Positions 1 to 8,435 of a stretch of 12,732 nucleotides of DNA are shown here, piece by piece. The DNA comes from Ilumatobacteraceae bacterium. GTDB lineage: Bacteria > Actinomycetota > Acidimicrobiia > Acidimicrobiales > Ilumatobacteraceae. The stretch is from the NCBI GenBank assembly GCA_016650435.1, contig JAENVT010000329.1:1-12732 (forward strand), written 5' to 3'. Position 1 is the stretch's first letter; each line of letters starts with the position of its first letter. Below the pieces are notes generated by a model that saw only the letters and a program-made list of their open reading frames with translations, was not told the origin of the DNA and made no database searches. Made by a program: the position numbers and the translations under genes.

Positions 1-720
1 CCAGTCGTCGTGTACTACCACGGCGGCGGATGGGTGCTCGGTAGTCAGGAGTCGGACGATCCGTTCTGCCGGGATCTCTGCTTGCGTACCGACGCCGTCG
101 TTGTCTCCGTCGATTATCGCCACGCTCCCGAGGCCCGCTTCCCGGCGGCAGCCGACGATGCCTTCGCCGCGCTGCGCTGGGTCGCCCATCACACTGCCGA
201 CCTCGGCGGTGTGCCGGGTCAGCTCGCAGTGGCGGGTTGGAGCGCCGGTGGAAATCTCGCCGCGATCGTCTGCCAGCTCGCACGCGATGCCGGCGGACCG
301 CAGATCGTGGCCCAGTTGCTCCTCACGCCCGTTACCGACGGCACTGATCTCGATCGGCCGTCGTACAGCGAGAACGGGCAGGACTACATACTCACGACGG
401 CGCTCATGCAGTGGTTCTGGGACCACTATGCAGACCCGAGCGATCGGAAGAGCCCGTTGGCGTCACCGCTGCTCGCTGCAGATCTGTCCGGCCTCCCGCC
501 CGCGGTGGTCGTGACCGGTGAGCTCGATCCGCTGCGCGACGAGGGCACCGCCTACGCCGAAGGGCTCGCTGCGGCAGGTGTGCCTGTGGAGCACATCGCC
601 GCTCGCGGGCACATCCACACCTCGCTGACCGCGGTCGACATGCTCCCATCGGGCGCACCGGTCAGGGCGCAGATCGCCGAGGCGCTGCGCCGGCTGCTCA
701 CCCTGTCGGTGCCGGCGTGA
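1..720 (+). CDS. Alpha/beta hydrolase fold-3 (HSL-type) esterase, 5' end outside window
   Basis: The reading frame is open from the first base, so the start codon and probably some 70-90 residues (cap region) lie upstream; GTG at 10 is internal. The visible part has the hormone-sensitive-lipase-like hallmarks: the oxyanion-hole HGGGW, then DYRHAPE, the nucleophile elbow [16 protein letters not shown] carrying the acid residue, and a terminal GHIHTSL carrying the catalytic histidine. Such enzymes hydrolyse short-chain carboxyl esters in the cytoplasm; the substrate cannot be told. The elbow is GWSAGG where most family members have GDSAGG. The 3' end overlaps the convergent LuxR-type gene by 23 bp. 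The family call is firm, the physiological role unknown. Confidence 0.9.
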   Translation, partial: PVVVYYHGGGWVLGSQESDDPFCRDLCLRTDAVVVSVDYRHAPEARFPAAADDAFAALRWVAHHTADLGGVPGQLAVAGWSAGGNLAAIVCQLARDAGGPQIVAQLLLTPVTDGTDLDRPSYSENGQDYILTTALMQWFWDHYADPSDRKSPLASPLLAADLSGLPPAVVVTGELDPLRDEGTAYAEGLAAAGVPVEHIAARGHIHTSLTAVDMLPSGAPVRAQIAEALRRLLTLSVPA

Positions 721-3292
721 TCACCTTGTGACGATGCAACGCCCCGGCCACCGCTGATCGATTCGGCACTGCGAGCTTGGCGAGGACGGCCGAGACATGG
801 TGGTCGACGGTCTTTGGAGTCACGTGGAGACGTTCGGCGATGTCGACGTTCCTCAAACCTTCGGCGAGGAGCCGGGCCACCTCGAGCTCGCGGGCCGTGA
901 GGCCTGCCGGATTGGACCGCGTCGTGGGTCGCGTCCCGCGGGGAATGTTGCGACGACCGGCCAACCGCAAGTCACGCGTGACGGCGGCTCGAGCAGGGGT
1001 CGCGCCCAGACGATCGAGTATTCCGAGCCCGGCTTCGAGATCGTCGGCGAGCGGGCTGAAGCACAACGCCAACGCCTCCTCATAGGGGCAACCCAAGCTC
1101 CGCCACTCTGACGCCGCTGCTTCGAACCGCCCTTCCACCATGAGCCACCATGGCGACCCGCCGCGCTCGAGCATTGGAAGGTCGAGCCCCAAGCATTTCA
1201 TCCACCAAGCGATAGCAGCGACCTCCCATCGAGCACGCTGCTGGCCGGCTTCGGTCAGCAGGGCGCGCATGGCTGCCGGAGTCGGCAAGTCGACGGCGAC
1301 ACCGAGCCACGCGGCCTCGAGCACTGCCGCCATGAGCGAGGCGCGCATGGGTGCTTCGGCTCCAACCGCAAACTCCGGTGCCTGCAACAAGACCGTGCGC
1401 GCGCCGGCGTCGCCGCGGCGAGCTCGCATCAGACCAAGCACGATGCTGGCGCCCACTCGCGGCAGCGGCGATGAGGATGACTCGTCATTGCGAGGCAAGG
1501 CCGCCGTGGCGTCGTCCCACTGTCCACGGTCCATCAGCGAACGGGCAACCGCACTTTCCAGGTAGCGCGTCCACAGGTCCAAACCGTGGTCGGCGCAGTA
1601 TTCAATGGCGTTCACCGCATATTCGTCGATGACGTCTGCGCGACGTCGCGCCGCGGCAGATTCGAGGAGGCTCATGTACGCCGAGCCGACTTGCTCGGCG
1701 TCGTTTTCGCGCTTGGCCAGCGCGGCTGATTCAAGGATGTGATCCCAGCCGGCCTCGTCGTCGAGGCAAAGTTCGAGAGCTCCGACATATCTGAGGCTGG
1801 TGATCATCAGATCCGCATCGTTGTGCCGCAGTGCCAGTTCGAGGATGTCGTGAGCGCTTCGGAGCGCCTCCTCCAAGCAACCTTCGGTCCAGCGCACGAC
1901 TACCTGTCCCGAGAGCGCACGAGCATGTTCGATGCAATCGGGGTCTCCGCTGATGACGTCGAAAGCTTCCGACCAGCTCTTGGTGGCGTCGTCAGGTCTC
2001 CCGTAGCAACCCTGCACCCGCCCGAGCTCCATCAGGGCAACGGTCATAGGATGAGCGTCACCGAGATCGCGCCGCAGCGACACCGCTCGCTCCAACCAAT
2101 CGAGTGCAATGTCGAATCGGTCGCTCAGCATGGCTTGGTGGCCGCCGAGCTCGAGCAGCTCGGCCTCAGCGAGCGGGTCGGGATTGCCTGCTCTGATGGC
2201 CCGCCCGTATTGGGCAGCGGCCTCGCGGTGAGCTCCGACCCGAACCGCCACGTCGGCAGCCTCACGTGCGAAGCGCCGAACAGCGTCGGTGGCACCGGCG
2301 CATTCTGCGTGATGGGCGATGACCGCCGGATCGGCCCCGGCGGAGATCAACGCCACCATCGCCGCGCGATGCAGCTCCACGGCGCGGATCGGGTCGACGG
2401 TGGCCGCGACTGTCTCGCGGGTGAGCTCGTGACGAAAGGCAATGTCGTTGGACGATCGCACAACCATTCCGCTTTCGAAGAGCCGGTCGAGATGATCGAC
2501 GTTCGCGCCGCCGAGCGTGCTCACCATTTCCGTCGAAACGACGCCGGGCACGATCGACAGGGCCTCGAGCAATCGGCGCGCCGACGGTTCCAGTCGCGCC
2601 GCCCGGCCCAGCACCGCATCCGCCACCGATGCGGGCAGGACCGCGCCTGGCTCAGCCATCACCTCGGTGATGAAGAAGGGGTTCCCGCCGGTGCGCTGAT
2701 ACGTCTGCTGGGCTTCCTGTCGGTTCCGGCCGAGGAGGCTTGCCACACCATCAAGGGAGAGCGGCTGCAATCGAATCCGTTCCACGGCACTTTGGCCGAC
2801 CAGCGCGCCGAGCACGTGGCGCAGCGGGTGATCGAGTGCCAATTCGTCATCTCGAAAAGTCACCACCATGAGGCTCGCCGTTTGTGCCATTCGTCGTCCG
2901 AGCAGAGCGATGAGATCCAATGATGCCTTGTCGGCCCAGTGAACATCCTCGATGATCAGCATCGAAGGTCGAGCGGTGAGCTCGTCGAGGAGCGCCGGAA
3001 GCGCAGCGTGAACACGTCCTGCTCCGGCGATCGTCGAGGACAACGGCTCGGGTAGCGAATGGGCGATGTCGAGGAAAGGGCCCAACGGGCGAGCGGTGAA
3101 CAGGGGCTCGCATGCGCCTCGCAACACTCGATCGCCAGGGCCGTCCGCGACCGTGTCGACCAACGCCGTCTTGCCTACACCAGCCTCGCCGGTGACGAGC
3201 ATGGTGCAACCGCCCATGCGTGCTCCCTCGCGGGCTTGGCTGAGGATTGCGAGTGCCTCTTCCCGCTCGATCAGCTGTCGACATCCCGTCAT
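698..3292 (-). CDS. LAL-type LuxR family transcriptional regulator with AAA ATPase domain
   Basis: An 864-residue protein with the layout of large ATP-binding LuxR (LAL/MalT-like) regulators. The N-terminal ATPase domain has Walker A GEAGVGKT (residues 35-42) and Walker B MLIIED followed by VHWAD (about 111-121). A long alpha-helical, TPR-like middle (about 330-780) is rich in Ala and Leu. A LuxR HTH sits at about 797-855, beginning [16 protein letters not shown] and containing the recognition-helix segment [10 protein letters not shown]. Such proteins bind DNA and activate transcription in response to a ligand or partner. It follows the Rieske oxygenase gene by 20 bp on the same strand, so control of that gene is a reasonable inference. 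ATG 3290-3292 is chosen because the ATPase domain starts right after it. A CATAAT box 6 nt upstream could give it its own promoter. The effector is unknown. Confidence 0.93.
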   Translation of the reverse strand: MTGCRQLIEREEALAILSQAREGARMGGCTMLVTGEAGVGKTALVDTVADGPGDRVLRGACEPLFTARPLGPFLDIAHSLPEPLSSTIAGAGRVHAALPALLDELTARPSMLIIEDVHWADKASLDLIALLGRRMAQTASLMVVTFRDDELALDHPLRHVLGALVGQSAVERIRLQPLSLDGVASLLGRNRQEAQQTYQRTGGNPFFITEVMAEPGAVLPASVADAVLGRAARLEPSARRLLEALSIVPGVVSTEMVSTLGGANVDHLDRLFESGMVVRSSNDIAFRHELTRETVAATVDPIRAVELHRAAMVALISAGADPAVIAHHAECAGATDAVRRFAREAADVAVRVGAHREAAAQYGRAIRAGNPDPLAEAELLELGGHQAMLSDRFDIALDWLERAVSLRRDLGDAHPMTVALMELGRVQGCYGRPDDATKSWSEAFDVISGDPDCIEHARALSGQVVVRWTEGCLEEALRSAHDILELALRHNDADLMITSLRYVGALELCLDDEAGWDHILESAALAKRENDAEQVGSAYMSLLESAAARRRADVIDEYAVNAIEYCADHGLDLWTRYLESAVARSLMDRGQWDDATAALPRNDESSSSPLPRVGASIVLGLMRARRGDAGARTVLLQAPEFAVGAEAPMRASLMAAVLEAAWLGVAVDLPTPAAMRALLTEAGQQRARWEVAAIAWWMKCLGLDLPMLERGGSPWWLMVEGRFEAAASEWRSLGCPYEEALALCFSPLADDLEAGLGILDRLGATPARAAVTRDLRLAGRRNIPRGTRPTTRSNPAGLTARELEVARLLAEGLRNVDIAERLHVTPKTVDHHVSAVLAKLAVPNRSAVAGALHRHKVITPAPTG

Positions 3293-3298
3293 ACCGGA

Positions 3299-3304
3299 AT
3301 TATG
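3299..3304 (-). promoter_or_regulatory. Putative -10 box for the LuxR-type gene (leaderless arrangement)
   Basis: Read on the minus strand, CATAAT (five of six matches to TATAAT) lies 6 nt before the ATG, between the Rieske stop codon and the regulator start. There is no Shine-Dalgarno sequence in the gap. This would let the regulator be transcribed independently of the oxygenase. No -35 element was assigned. Confidence 0.35.
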
Positions 3305-3312
3305 CCCCGAAA

Positions 3313-4317
3313 CTACGTCAAGATCTCAGCGAGCCGATTCTGGAACCAGGCGACTCCGGCTTCGTGGCGTGGGCTGAGGGGACCGGGCCGGTAGCCGCCG
3401 CTGGCGTAGTTCTGGTGGGTGATCTCGCAAATCCCGAAGTCCTCGCGGACGACAGCGAGACTGCCCTCGACGCTGCGGTCGCGCGACTCCCTGCTCGACT
3501 CGCTGAGGTCGGCGAAGTAGTAGTGATACAGCAGTTCGGTTCTGCCTTCATCGAGCGGGTTGACGCGTGAGGTGTTCATACCCCCATCGAACAATGACAG
3601 CGTCCAGTTCGGCCAGGTCGTCAGCCACATGCCGCGGTAGAACAAATCGTCCTTCGGTGGCGCAGTCATCTTGATGACGTTGTCCATCGCGACGGTCTCG
3701 AACTTGTCGAAGTCGATCGCCGCGTAGAAGCTCGGATGAATCCCGGGAATGTGGTAGCCCTCGATGAAGTTGTCGAGGTAGATCTTCCAATTGGCATCGA
3801 AGACCAACCGTTCGGTGCGATACAGCTGGAAGGTCTCGATCGGCTCGCCGGCCAGCAGGCCGACCGTCTCGCCAAGGTTCGCCAGCAATAGTTCGACAGG
3901 ATCGATGGCGACGAACAGCAAGCCGCGCCATTCGTCGACGCTGATCTGTTGCAGCGGCCAATCGGCCATGTCGAAGTCGGGGTCCTCGCCGAACCAGGGC
4001 GTGCGCTTCAGGGCGCCGTCGAGTCCGTACATCCAGTGGTGGTAGGGGCATTGGATCGCGTGGCAGTGTCCGCTGCCTTCCTCTAACAACCGTGCGCCGC
4101 GGTGCACGCATACGTTGCGGAAGGCTCGCACCACGCCGTCGTCGGCTCGGATTGCGACCACCTTTGCGCCGGCGATTTCGGCCGCAACGTAATCACCGGT
4201 CGAGGCGACTTGTGACGCCGGACCGAGCAGCTGCCATGTGCGCCAGAAGATCCGTTCACGCTCGGACTGGTATGCAGTCGGGTCGACGTAGAACCGGGGC
4301 TCGAGATTGCGAATCAC
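3313..4317 (-). CDS. Rieske non-heme iron oxygenase, alpha-subunit type
   Basis: A 334-residue ring-hydroxylating-type oxygenase. The Rieske [2Fe-2S] ligands are C70 and H72 (CVHRGA) and C90 and H93 (CPYHHW). The C-terminal SRPBCC domain holds the mononuclear iron site: H189 and H194 in EGYHIPGIH, with D293 in REDFGICE completing the triad. The residue three before the first histidine is glutamate (E186). Classic aromatic dioxygenases have aspartate there, while carnitine monooxygenase CntA and GbcA-like enzymes have glutamate. This points, by inference, to a quaternary amine or other small non-aromatic substrate. No ferredoxin or reductase gene is visible, so the electron donor must be encoded elsewhere. 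The start is GTG (4315-4317), 7 nt after a TACCGT box. The LAL regulator follows by 20 bp. Confidence 0.92.
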   Translation of the reverse strand: MIRNLEPRFYVDPTAYQSERERIFWRTWQLLGPASQVASTGDYVAAEIAGAKVVAIRADDGVVRAFRNVCVHRGARLLEEGSGHCHAIQCPYHHWMYGLDGALKRTPWFGEDPDFDMADWPLQQISVDEWRGLLFVAIDPVELLLANLGETVGLLAGEPIETFQLYRTERLVFDANWKIYLDNFIEGYHIPGIHPSFYAAIDFDKFETVAMDNVIKMTAPPKDDLFYRGMWLTTWPNWTLSLFDGGMNTSRVNPLDEGRTELLYHYYFADLSESSRESRDRSVEGSLAVVREDFGICEITHQNYASGGYRPGPLSPRHEAGVAWFQNRLAEILT

Positions 4318-4324
4318 ACTCGAA

Positions 4325-4330
4325 ACGGTA
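4325..4330 (-). promoter_or_regulatory. Putative -10 box for the Rieske oxygenase gene (leaderless)
   Basis: On the minus strand TACCGT (a TANNNT box) lies exactly 7 nt before the GTG start, with no Shine-Dalgarno sequence. That spacing puts the transcription start at or next to the start codon, as in leaderless actinobacterial genes. It also supports the GTG as the true start. Confidence 0.45.
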
Positions 4331-4439
4331 CCCGCGCCCGGCCTGTTACCCGGATTCAGATGACGGTCGTCGTTGGTTGCAGCAATTGCTAGCGTTGCGC
4401 CCCAAGTGCCCTACATGTCGTTGGGCAAGTAAGCAACAT

Positions 4440-4443
4440 GGAG
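4440..4443 (+). promoter_or_regulatory. Shine-Dalgarno site of the cold shock gene
   Basis: GGAG lies 8 nt before the ATG at 4452 and decides that start. The gene therefore has a real 5' leader, unlike several neighbours. A TAGCGT box at 4390-4395 could be the -10, giving a leader of about 50 nt, but no matching -35 is evident. Confidence 0.6.
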
Positions 4444-4451
4444 TACAGGCA

Positions 4452-4652
4452 ATGGCTACCGGCACTGTGAAGTTCTTCAACGCCCAAAAGGGCTACGGCT
4501 TCATTTCGCGAGAGGACGGTGCCGACGTGTTCGTGCACTTCTCCAACATCGAAGGCAATGGATACCGCTCGCTCGAAGAGGGCCAGACGGTGGAGTTCGA
4601 AGTGGGCCAGGGTCGCAAGGGCGACGAGGCTCTCAAAGTAACGGTCGTCTAA
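4452..4652 (+). CDS. Cold shock domain protein, CspA type
   Basis: A 66-residue protein that is a complete single cold shock domain. It starts [10 protein letters not shown], carries RNP1 (KGYGFIS, residues 13-19) and RNP2 (VFVHF, 26-30), and ends at the normal family length. It binds single-stranded RNA and DNA through surface aromatics and acts as an RNA chaperone in the cytoplasm. An open frame continues upstream of ATG 4452, but domain alignment and the GGAG site fix this start. The gene is transcribed divergently from the Rieske gene across a 134-bp gap. A hairpin starts 13 nt after the stop. Which paralogue it is (cspA, cspB and so on) cannot be decided, so no symbol is given. Confidence 0.97.
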   Translation: MATGTVKFFNAQKGYGFISREDGADVFVHFSNIEGNGYRSLEEGQTVEFEVGQGRKGDEALKVTVV

Positions 4653-4664
4653 CCAATCCAAGCC

Positions 4665-4691
4665 CGTGCCATGCGTCGAACGTATGGCATG
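4665..4691 (+). terminator. Hairpin downstream of the cold shock gene
   Basis: The arms 4665-4676 and 4680-4691 pair over 12 bp around a CGA triloop, with two G-U wobbles in RNA and no other mismatches. It begins 13 nt after the csp stop codon. No U tract follows, so it may instead protect the 3' end or act with Rho. It overlaps the ATG at 4671, which argues against that codon as the start of the next gene. Confidence 0.5.
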
Positions 4692-5196
4692 CAGCTGACG
4701 ATCGAGAAGTACACCCAGATGGTCGCACCGCTCGACGTGCGCGACCTTGATCTTGCCAACGCATTTCACACCCACCGCCTCGATGGCGACGTTGCGCTGC
4801 CTGCGCTACATGCACGACATCGAACTCCACACGATCTGCTATCTCCGCGACTTCTACTCGGCGCAGGCGTCGAAGCGGCTCGCTGACAATCGGCGCGAGC
4901 AGTGGCTCACGCGCCAGGCGCTTGCTCGCTTCTGGGCCCCGGTTGGTAGCGATGTGATGCCCGAACCCGAGGTTCGCCACCTGATCTCGTATCTGTTCGG
5001 CGGCGAGGATGGCGCGGCGATGGCGGCGCGCATCGATCGGCGCATCGACACGCTTCCCGGTCTCAGCGGCCTCGAGTTGGTTGCGAAGGCCAGAGCCTCA
5101 ATGACCGGCGAGTTCTTTGACCACCGGCGCGAACGGCTCGACATCGTCGGCGCCCACGATCACGTAGGTGAAGCCCCAACGTTCTCGGCGGCGTAA
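4671..5196 (+). pseudogene. Ferritin-like (diiron) protein remnant, frameshifted and internally deleted
   Basis: Two reading frames each hold part of one protein. Frame A (ATG 4671 or, better, 4689) reads MQLTIEKYTQMVAPLDVRDL and on to FHTHRLDG. Near 4782-4788 the homology jumps to the next frame, which reads ATLRCLRYMHDIELHTICYL. One missing base would explain the jump. In actinobacterial ferritin-like proteins that I know, this N-terminal block is followed by a diiron core with EExxH-type motifs. Here CYLRD runs straight into FYSAQASKRLADNRREQ and FWAPVGSDVMPEPEV, which look like the C-terminal part. About a hundred core residues and the iron ligands appear to be missing. The second frame continues to 5196, 99 bp into the convergent LLM gene. 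The family assignment is from memory and is an inference. A sequencing error could explain the frameshift but not the deletion. Confidence 0.6.
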
Positions 5197-6036
5197 CAAG
5201 TCCTCGACGATCTGAGCCGGCGTCCCGATGAGGACGAACGGCGACTCGACGACCATCGACGGATCGACCCCAACGAACTCGGCGATCTGCTCGACCGCCG
5301 CGTCGCGATCGTCAGTGACGCGGACTAGGAACGCGCGGATGTTGAACTCGAGATGGGCGAGCCGCGGACCTGCTGCGGCGTGGACGATTTCGACCTTCTG
5401 ATCGACGGCGGCGGCCGTCATCGTCGCGATGGCTTCGGGTCCGATGACTCCGGCGGCCAGGGTGCCATTGATGCCGATGATGTCGGCGGCGCGAGCAGCG
5501 ATCGACAGCACACGCTTGCCTCCACCACCCACCAAGATCGGTGGGCACGGTGACTGCACCGGACGGGGTGTGCCCGTGAAGTCGTTGATGCTGTAGTGCG
5601 ATCCATCGAAGGAAAAAGCTTCGCCCGACATCGCCGCCTTGATGACAGCGAGGCCTTCTTCGAATCGGTCGACCCGCACCTTGTTCGAGTCGTACGTGAT
5701 TCCCGATTTCTCGTAGTCGGTGGCGAGCCAGCCGGCGCCGAGCCCGATCTCCAGTCGACCACCCGACAGCATGTCGATCGTCGCCAGCTCCTTGGCCAGG
5801 ACGATCGGATGTTTGTAGTCGTTGTCCCACACCAGCGCGCCGACCCGCAGCGTTTGGGTAGCAGCCGCGGCGGCCATCAGGGCTGGCACAGGCGCCAGCT
5901 GATCGTCGAAATGGTCGGGCATCGTCAACGTGCTGTAGCCGAGCGATTCGACGTTGCGGGCGAGGGTTACCCAGGCCCGACCGTCGACGGCTGTGGATGC
6001 TTGCACGCCGAAACGAAACGGCCGTGGTGTTGTCAT
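5098..6036 (-). CDS. LLM-class F420-dependent oxidoreductase
   Basis: A 312-residue bacterial-luciferase-like TIM-barrel protein. Recognisable blocks are FRFGVQAST at the start, TMPDHFDDQL (about 39-48), a strand with VGALVWDNDYKHP, SGGRLEIGLGAGW (about 91-103), and PPILVGGGGKRVLSIAA in the second half. This pattern fits the F420-dependent group described for mycobacteria (MSMEG_2516/TIGR03621 type). These enzymes transfer hydride between reduced F420 and an organic substrate in the cytoplasm; the substrate is unknown. A longer frame reaches TTG at 6081, but ATG 6034-6036 gives the usual N-terminus and has a TAGGTT box 8 nt upstream. It is divergent from the PBP gene, with 61 bp between the starts. 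Confidence 0.93.
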   Translation of the reverse strand: MTTPRPFRFGVQASTAVDGRAWVTLARNVESLGYSTLTMPDHFDDQLAPVPALMAAAAATQTLRVGALVWDNDYKHPIVLAKELATIDMLSGGRLEIGLGAGWLATDYEKSGITYDSNKVRVDRFEEGLAVIKAAMSGEAFSFDGSHYSINDFTGTPRPVQSPCPPILVGGGGKRVLSIAARAADIIGINGTLAAGVIGPEAIATMTAAAVDQKVEIVHAAAGPRLAHLEFNIRAFLVRVTDDRDAAVEQIAEFVGVDPSMVVESPFVLIGTPAQIVEDLLRRRERWGFTYVIVGADDVEPFAPVVKELAGH

Positions 6037-6044
6037 GGGCGGGC

Positions 6045-6050
6045 AACCTA
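6045..6050 (-). promoter_or_regulatory. Putative -10 box for the LLM oxidoreductase gene
   Basis: TAGGTT on the minus strand lies 8 nt before the ATG, with no Shine-Dalgarno sequence between. The spacing suits leaderless transcription and favours ATG 6036 over the upstream TTG. Confidence 0.35.
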
Positions 6051-6082
6051 CCGGGTGCCGACGATCCTCAGCGGCTCGCAAC

Positions 6083-6088
6083 TAGCCT
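6083..6088 (+). promoter_or_regulatory. Putative -10 box for the class A PBP gene
   Basis: TAGCCT lies 9 nt before the GTG start at 6098 in the 61-bp divergent gap. There is no Shine-Dalgarno sequence. The spacing is slightly long for strict leaderless initiation, so this is the weakest of the set. Confidence 0.3.
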
Positions 6089-6097
6089 GCGAAATGC

Positions 6098-8377
6098 GTG
6101 CGTTTGATTGCTTGGCTTCTCCGGCTTGCGGCCATCATCGTTGCTGGAGCCCTGCTGACCACGGCGGTTGTCGTCGGCGTTGGTCCCCGACTGTGGCGTG
6201 TTGTAAATGCGCACGATCAGATGCCGGTGTCGCTTCCCGAGTTCCAATCGCTGTCACAGCGCAGCTATGTCTACGACGTCGTCGGCAATGTGATCGCCGT
6301 GTTCGAGCGCGAGAACAGTCAACCGATCACCCTTGCGCAGGTGCCGCCAGAAGTGTTGAACGCCTTCTTGGCTGTCGAGGACGAGCAGTTCTACCTGCAT
6401 CACGGTGTCAACCTTCGCGGTTTTGCCCGGGCGTTGTTGTCGAACTTCTCCAGCGACGCACCGCGGCAGGGGGCAAGCACGATCAGCCAGCAGGTCGTGA
6501 AGAACGAGTTCCTGGCCGGCCTGCCTCGTGATGGCCGCTACAAGGGGTTGCAGGCGCACTACGCGACGATGCTCGAAAAGAAGATGAGCAAGGACACGAT
6601 CCTCGAGCGCTATCTCAACACCGTCTTCTTCGGCAACAACGCGTATGGCCTGCAAGCAGCGGCTGAGGTGTACTTCGGGAAGAACGTGGGCGAACTGTCG
6701 ATGATCGAAGGGGCATTCTTGGCCGGCCTCGTGCGATCGCCGTCGGGCTTCGATCCGATTCGCCATTCCGAGCGAGCCAGGGCGAGGTTCCGCCAGGTGA
6801 CTGCACGACTTGCCGACGTTGGTCTGGTGATGCCGTTGGTCGGCGCGCTGCTCGGCTCGACGTGGAAGATGCCTGAGCAGGTGCGGACCATCCCGACGTA
6901 CACGACCAAGCCGACGTACTACACCGAGGCGATCAAGGACTATTTGCTGCATCAGGCGACGTTTCTCGGCGACGAGCAACAACGCGCCAGCCTGCTCTAC
7001 CGCGGTGGGCTCTCAATTCACTCGACGTTCGATCCCAACCTGCAGGCGCTCGCCGAGCAGGCCCGCACGCAACTCCCCGAAAACCCACAAGGATTCGACG
7101 CGGCGATGGTCACCCTCGACACCAAGACCGGGGCCATACGCGCCATGGTCGGCGGTCATGGATTCCAGCCGCGAATCGACGAGATCAACATGGCGCTCGT
7201 CCCACGCCAAACGGGATCGAGCATCAAGATCTTCATCCTTGCCGCTGCGCTAGAGGCCGGTGTTCAACCGACCGACCTGATCGACGGAACAACGCCGTGC
7301 AGCTTCGTCGACCCCAATGATCCGAAGCAGATCTTCCTCATCTCCAAGGCAACGGGTCGCGCGGTGTCGCCGTTGCAGGAACAGACCTGGCACTCCATCA
7401 ACTGCGCCTACGCACGCCTCTCGCAGATCGTCGGTCTGCACCGGGTCGTTGATACGACCTATCGCATGGCCGCATCGCCGTACCTGTTCCCGGGGCAAAC
7501 CGACCGCGCGCCCATTCAGCCGTACGCATCATTCGCCACCGGCGCCAATGCGATGCGCCCTCTCGACATGGCGTCGGGAATGCAAACGATCGCCAACCAA
7601 GGTTTGCATCACGACCCCTACTACGTCGACTACGTCACACGCGCCGACGGCACCCGGTTGTACACGCACGACGACCCCGGCGTGCAAGTGCTCGACCCCG
7701 GCGTGGCGCTGACTGAGGTTGCAACGTTGAAGGGCGTCCTGACTCAGGGGACAGCCAGACAGTCGCTGGCCGACTTCCCGTTTCCGGCTGCTGGCAAGAC
7801 CGGGACCCAGCAGGACAACACCAACTCATGGTTTGTCGGTGCCACGCCGCAATTGACGACCGCAGTGTGGGTCGGTGATCCAGATGCGTACACACCGATG
7901 GTCGACATCCCCGAATTCATCGGCGTCGGCAGGGTGCAGGGTGCGACGTATCCGGCACGCATCTGGCGGGCACTGATGGAGCCGGCCGTTACACCTTTGC
8001 CGTTGGAGGATTGGCCCCCGCCTCCAGATCCGGCACGCAAGCCGGTGCGGCTCTACCTGCCGGGCAACGAGTGCCTCGCCAAGTTGGTAAGCGGCGAACT
8101 CCCCGGAGGGGCGACGACCACCACGGCGACGACCCTGCCCCCGCCGCCAGAAGATCCAGGAGGCACAACACCGCCGACCACCGCTGCGCCAAAACCTGTC
8201 CTCAAACAAATACCAAGCGATACAACCATTCCACCCGATGTCCTCGATCCGAAGGCGCCCGTCCCAAGCGTGCAGATCGCAGGGACGATTGTGTACGGCT
8301 GTGACACGCCGCCCGGCGGTGTCGTCATTACTGGTACGAAAAAATCGACGACGTCGACTACAACGATCAGCCCGTGA
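6098..8377 (+). CDS. Class A penicillin-binding protein (transglycosylase/transpeptidase)
   Basis: A 759-residue bifunctional peptidoglycan synthase. Residues about 3-28 form an N-terminal membrane anchor. The GT51 transglycosylase domain spans about 50-240: EDEQFY with catalytic E94, QGASTISQQ (125-132) and ILERYLNTVFFGNNAYG (168-184). The transpeptidase domain spans about 330-630: SSIK with nucleophile S374, SIN (433-435) and KTGT (567-570). The tail after about 635 is rich in Pro and Thr and holds two cysteines (C659, C735). It polymerises lipid II and cross-links stem peptides outside the membrane and is a beta-lactam target. The start is GTG; an ATG at 6094 is in another frame. ponA is the likely general name, but the paralogue cannot be settled. 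Confidence 0.95.
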   Translation: MRLIAWLLRLAAIIVAGALLTTAVVVGVGPRLWRVVNAHDQMPVSLPEFQSLSQRSYVYDVVGNVIAVFERENSQPITLAQVPPEVLNAFLAVEDEQFYLHHGVNLRGFARALLSNFSSDAPRQGASTISQQVVKNEFLAGLPRDGRYKGLQAHYATMLEKKMSKDTILERYLNTVFFGNNAYGLQAAAEVYFGKNVGELSMIEGAFLAGLVRSPSGFDPIRHSERARARFRQVTARLADVGLVMPLVGALLGSTWKMPEQVRTIPTYTTKPTYYTEAIKDYLLHQATFLGDEQQRASLLYRGGLSIHSTFDPNLQALAEQARTQLPENPQGFDAAMVTLDTKTGAIRAMVGGHGFQPRIDEINMALVPRQTGSSIKIFILAAALEAGVQPTDLIDGTTPCSFVDPNDPKQIFLISKATGRAVSPLQEQTWHSINCAYARLSQIVGLHRVVDTTYRMAASPYLFPGQTDRAPIQPYASFATGANAMRPLDMASGMQTIANQGLHHDPYYVDYVTRADGTRLYTHDDPGVQVLDPGVALTEVATLKGVLTQGTARQSLADFPFPAAGKTGTQQDNTNSWFVGATPQLTTAVWVGDPDAYTPMVDIPEFIGVGRVQGATYPARIWRALMEPAVTPLPLEDWPPPPDPARKPVRLYLPGNECLAKLVSGELPGGATTTTATTLPPPPEDPGGTTPPTTAAPKPVLKQIPSDTTIPPDVLDPKAPVPSVQIAGTIVYGCDTPPGGVVITGTKKSTTSTTTISP

Positions 8378-8435
8378 TCAGCGGCCGGCGACGATGGCAT
8401 GGCGCTGGTCGGTCTCCCACTGGTAAGAAGAAGCA

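Noticed and set aside
1739..2923. A 394-codon plus-strand open frame inside the LuxR-type gene.
   Set aside because: It is antisense to a protein with clear Walker and HTH motifs, shows no domain itself, and long antisense frames are expected in high-GC DNA.
5596..6531. A 311-codon plus-strand frame spanning the LLM gene, the divergent gap and the PBP start.
   Set aside because: It crosses two well-supported genes, is rich in Arg, Cys and His as shadow frames are, and matches no protein pattern.
6254..6982. A 242-codon minus-strand frame inside the PBP gene.
   Set aside because: It is antisense to the transglycosylase domain, with no recognisable motif.
8365..8379. Inverted repeat GATCA/TGATC at the PBP stop codon as a terminator.
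   Set aside because: Only 5 bp, AT-containing, overlapping the stop codon, without a T run; too weak to call.
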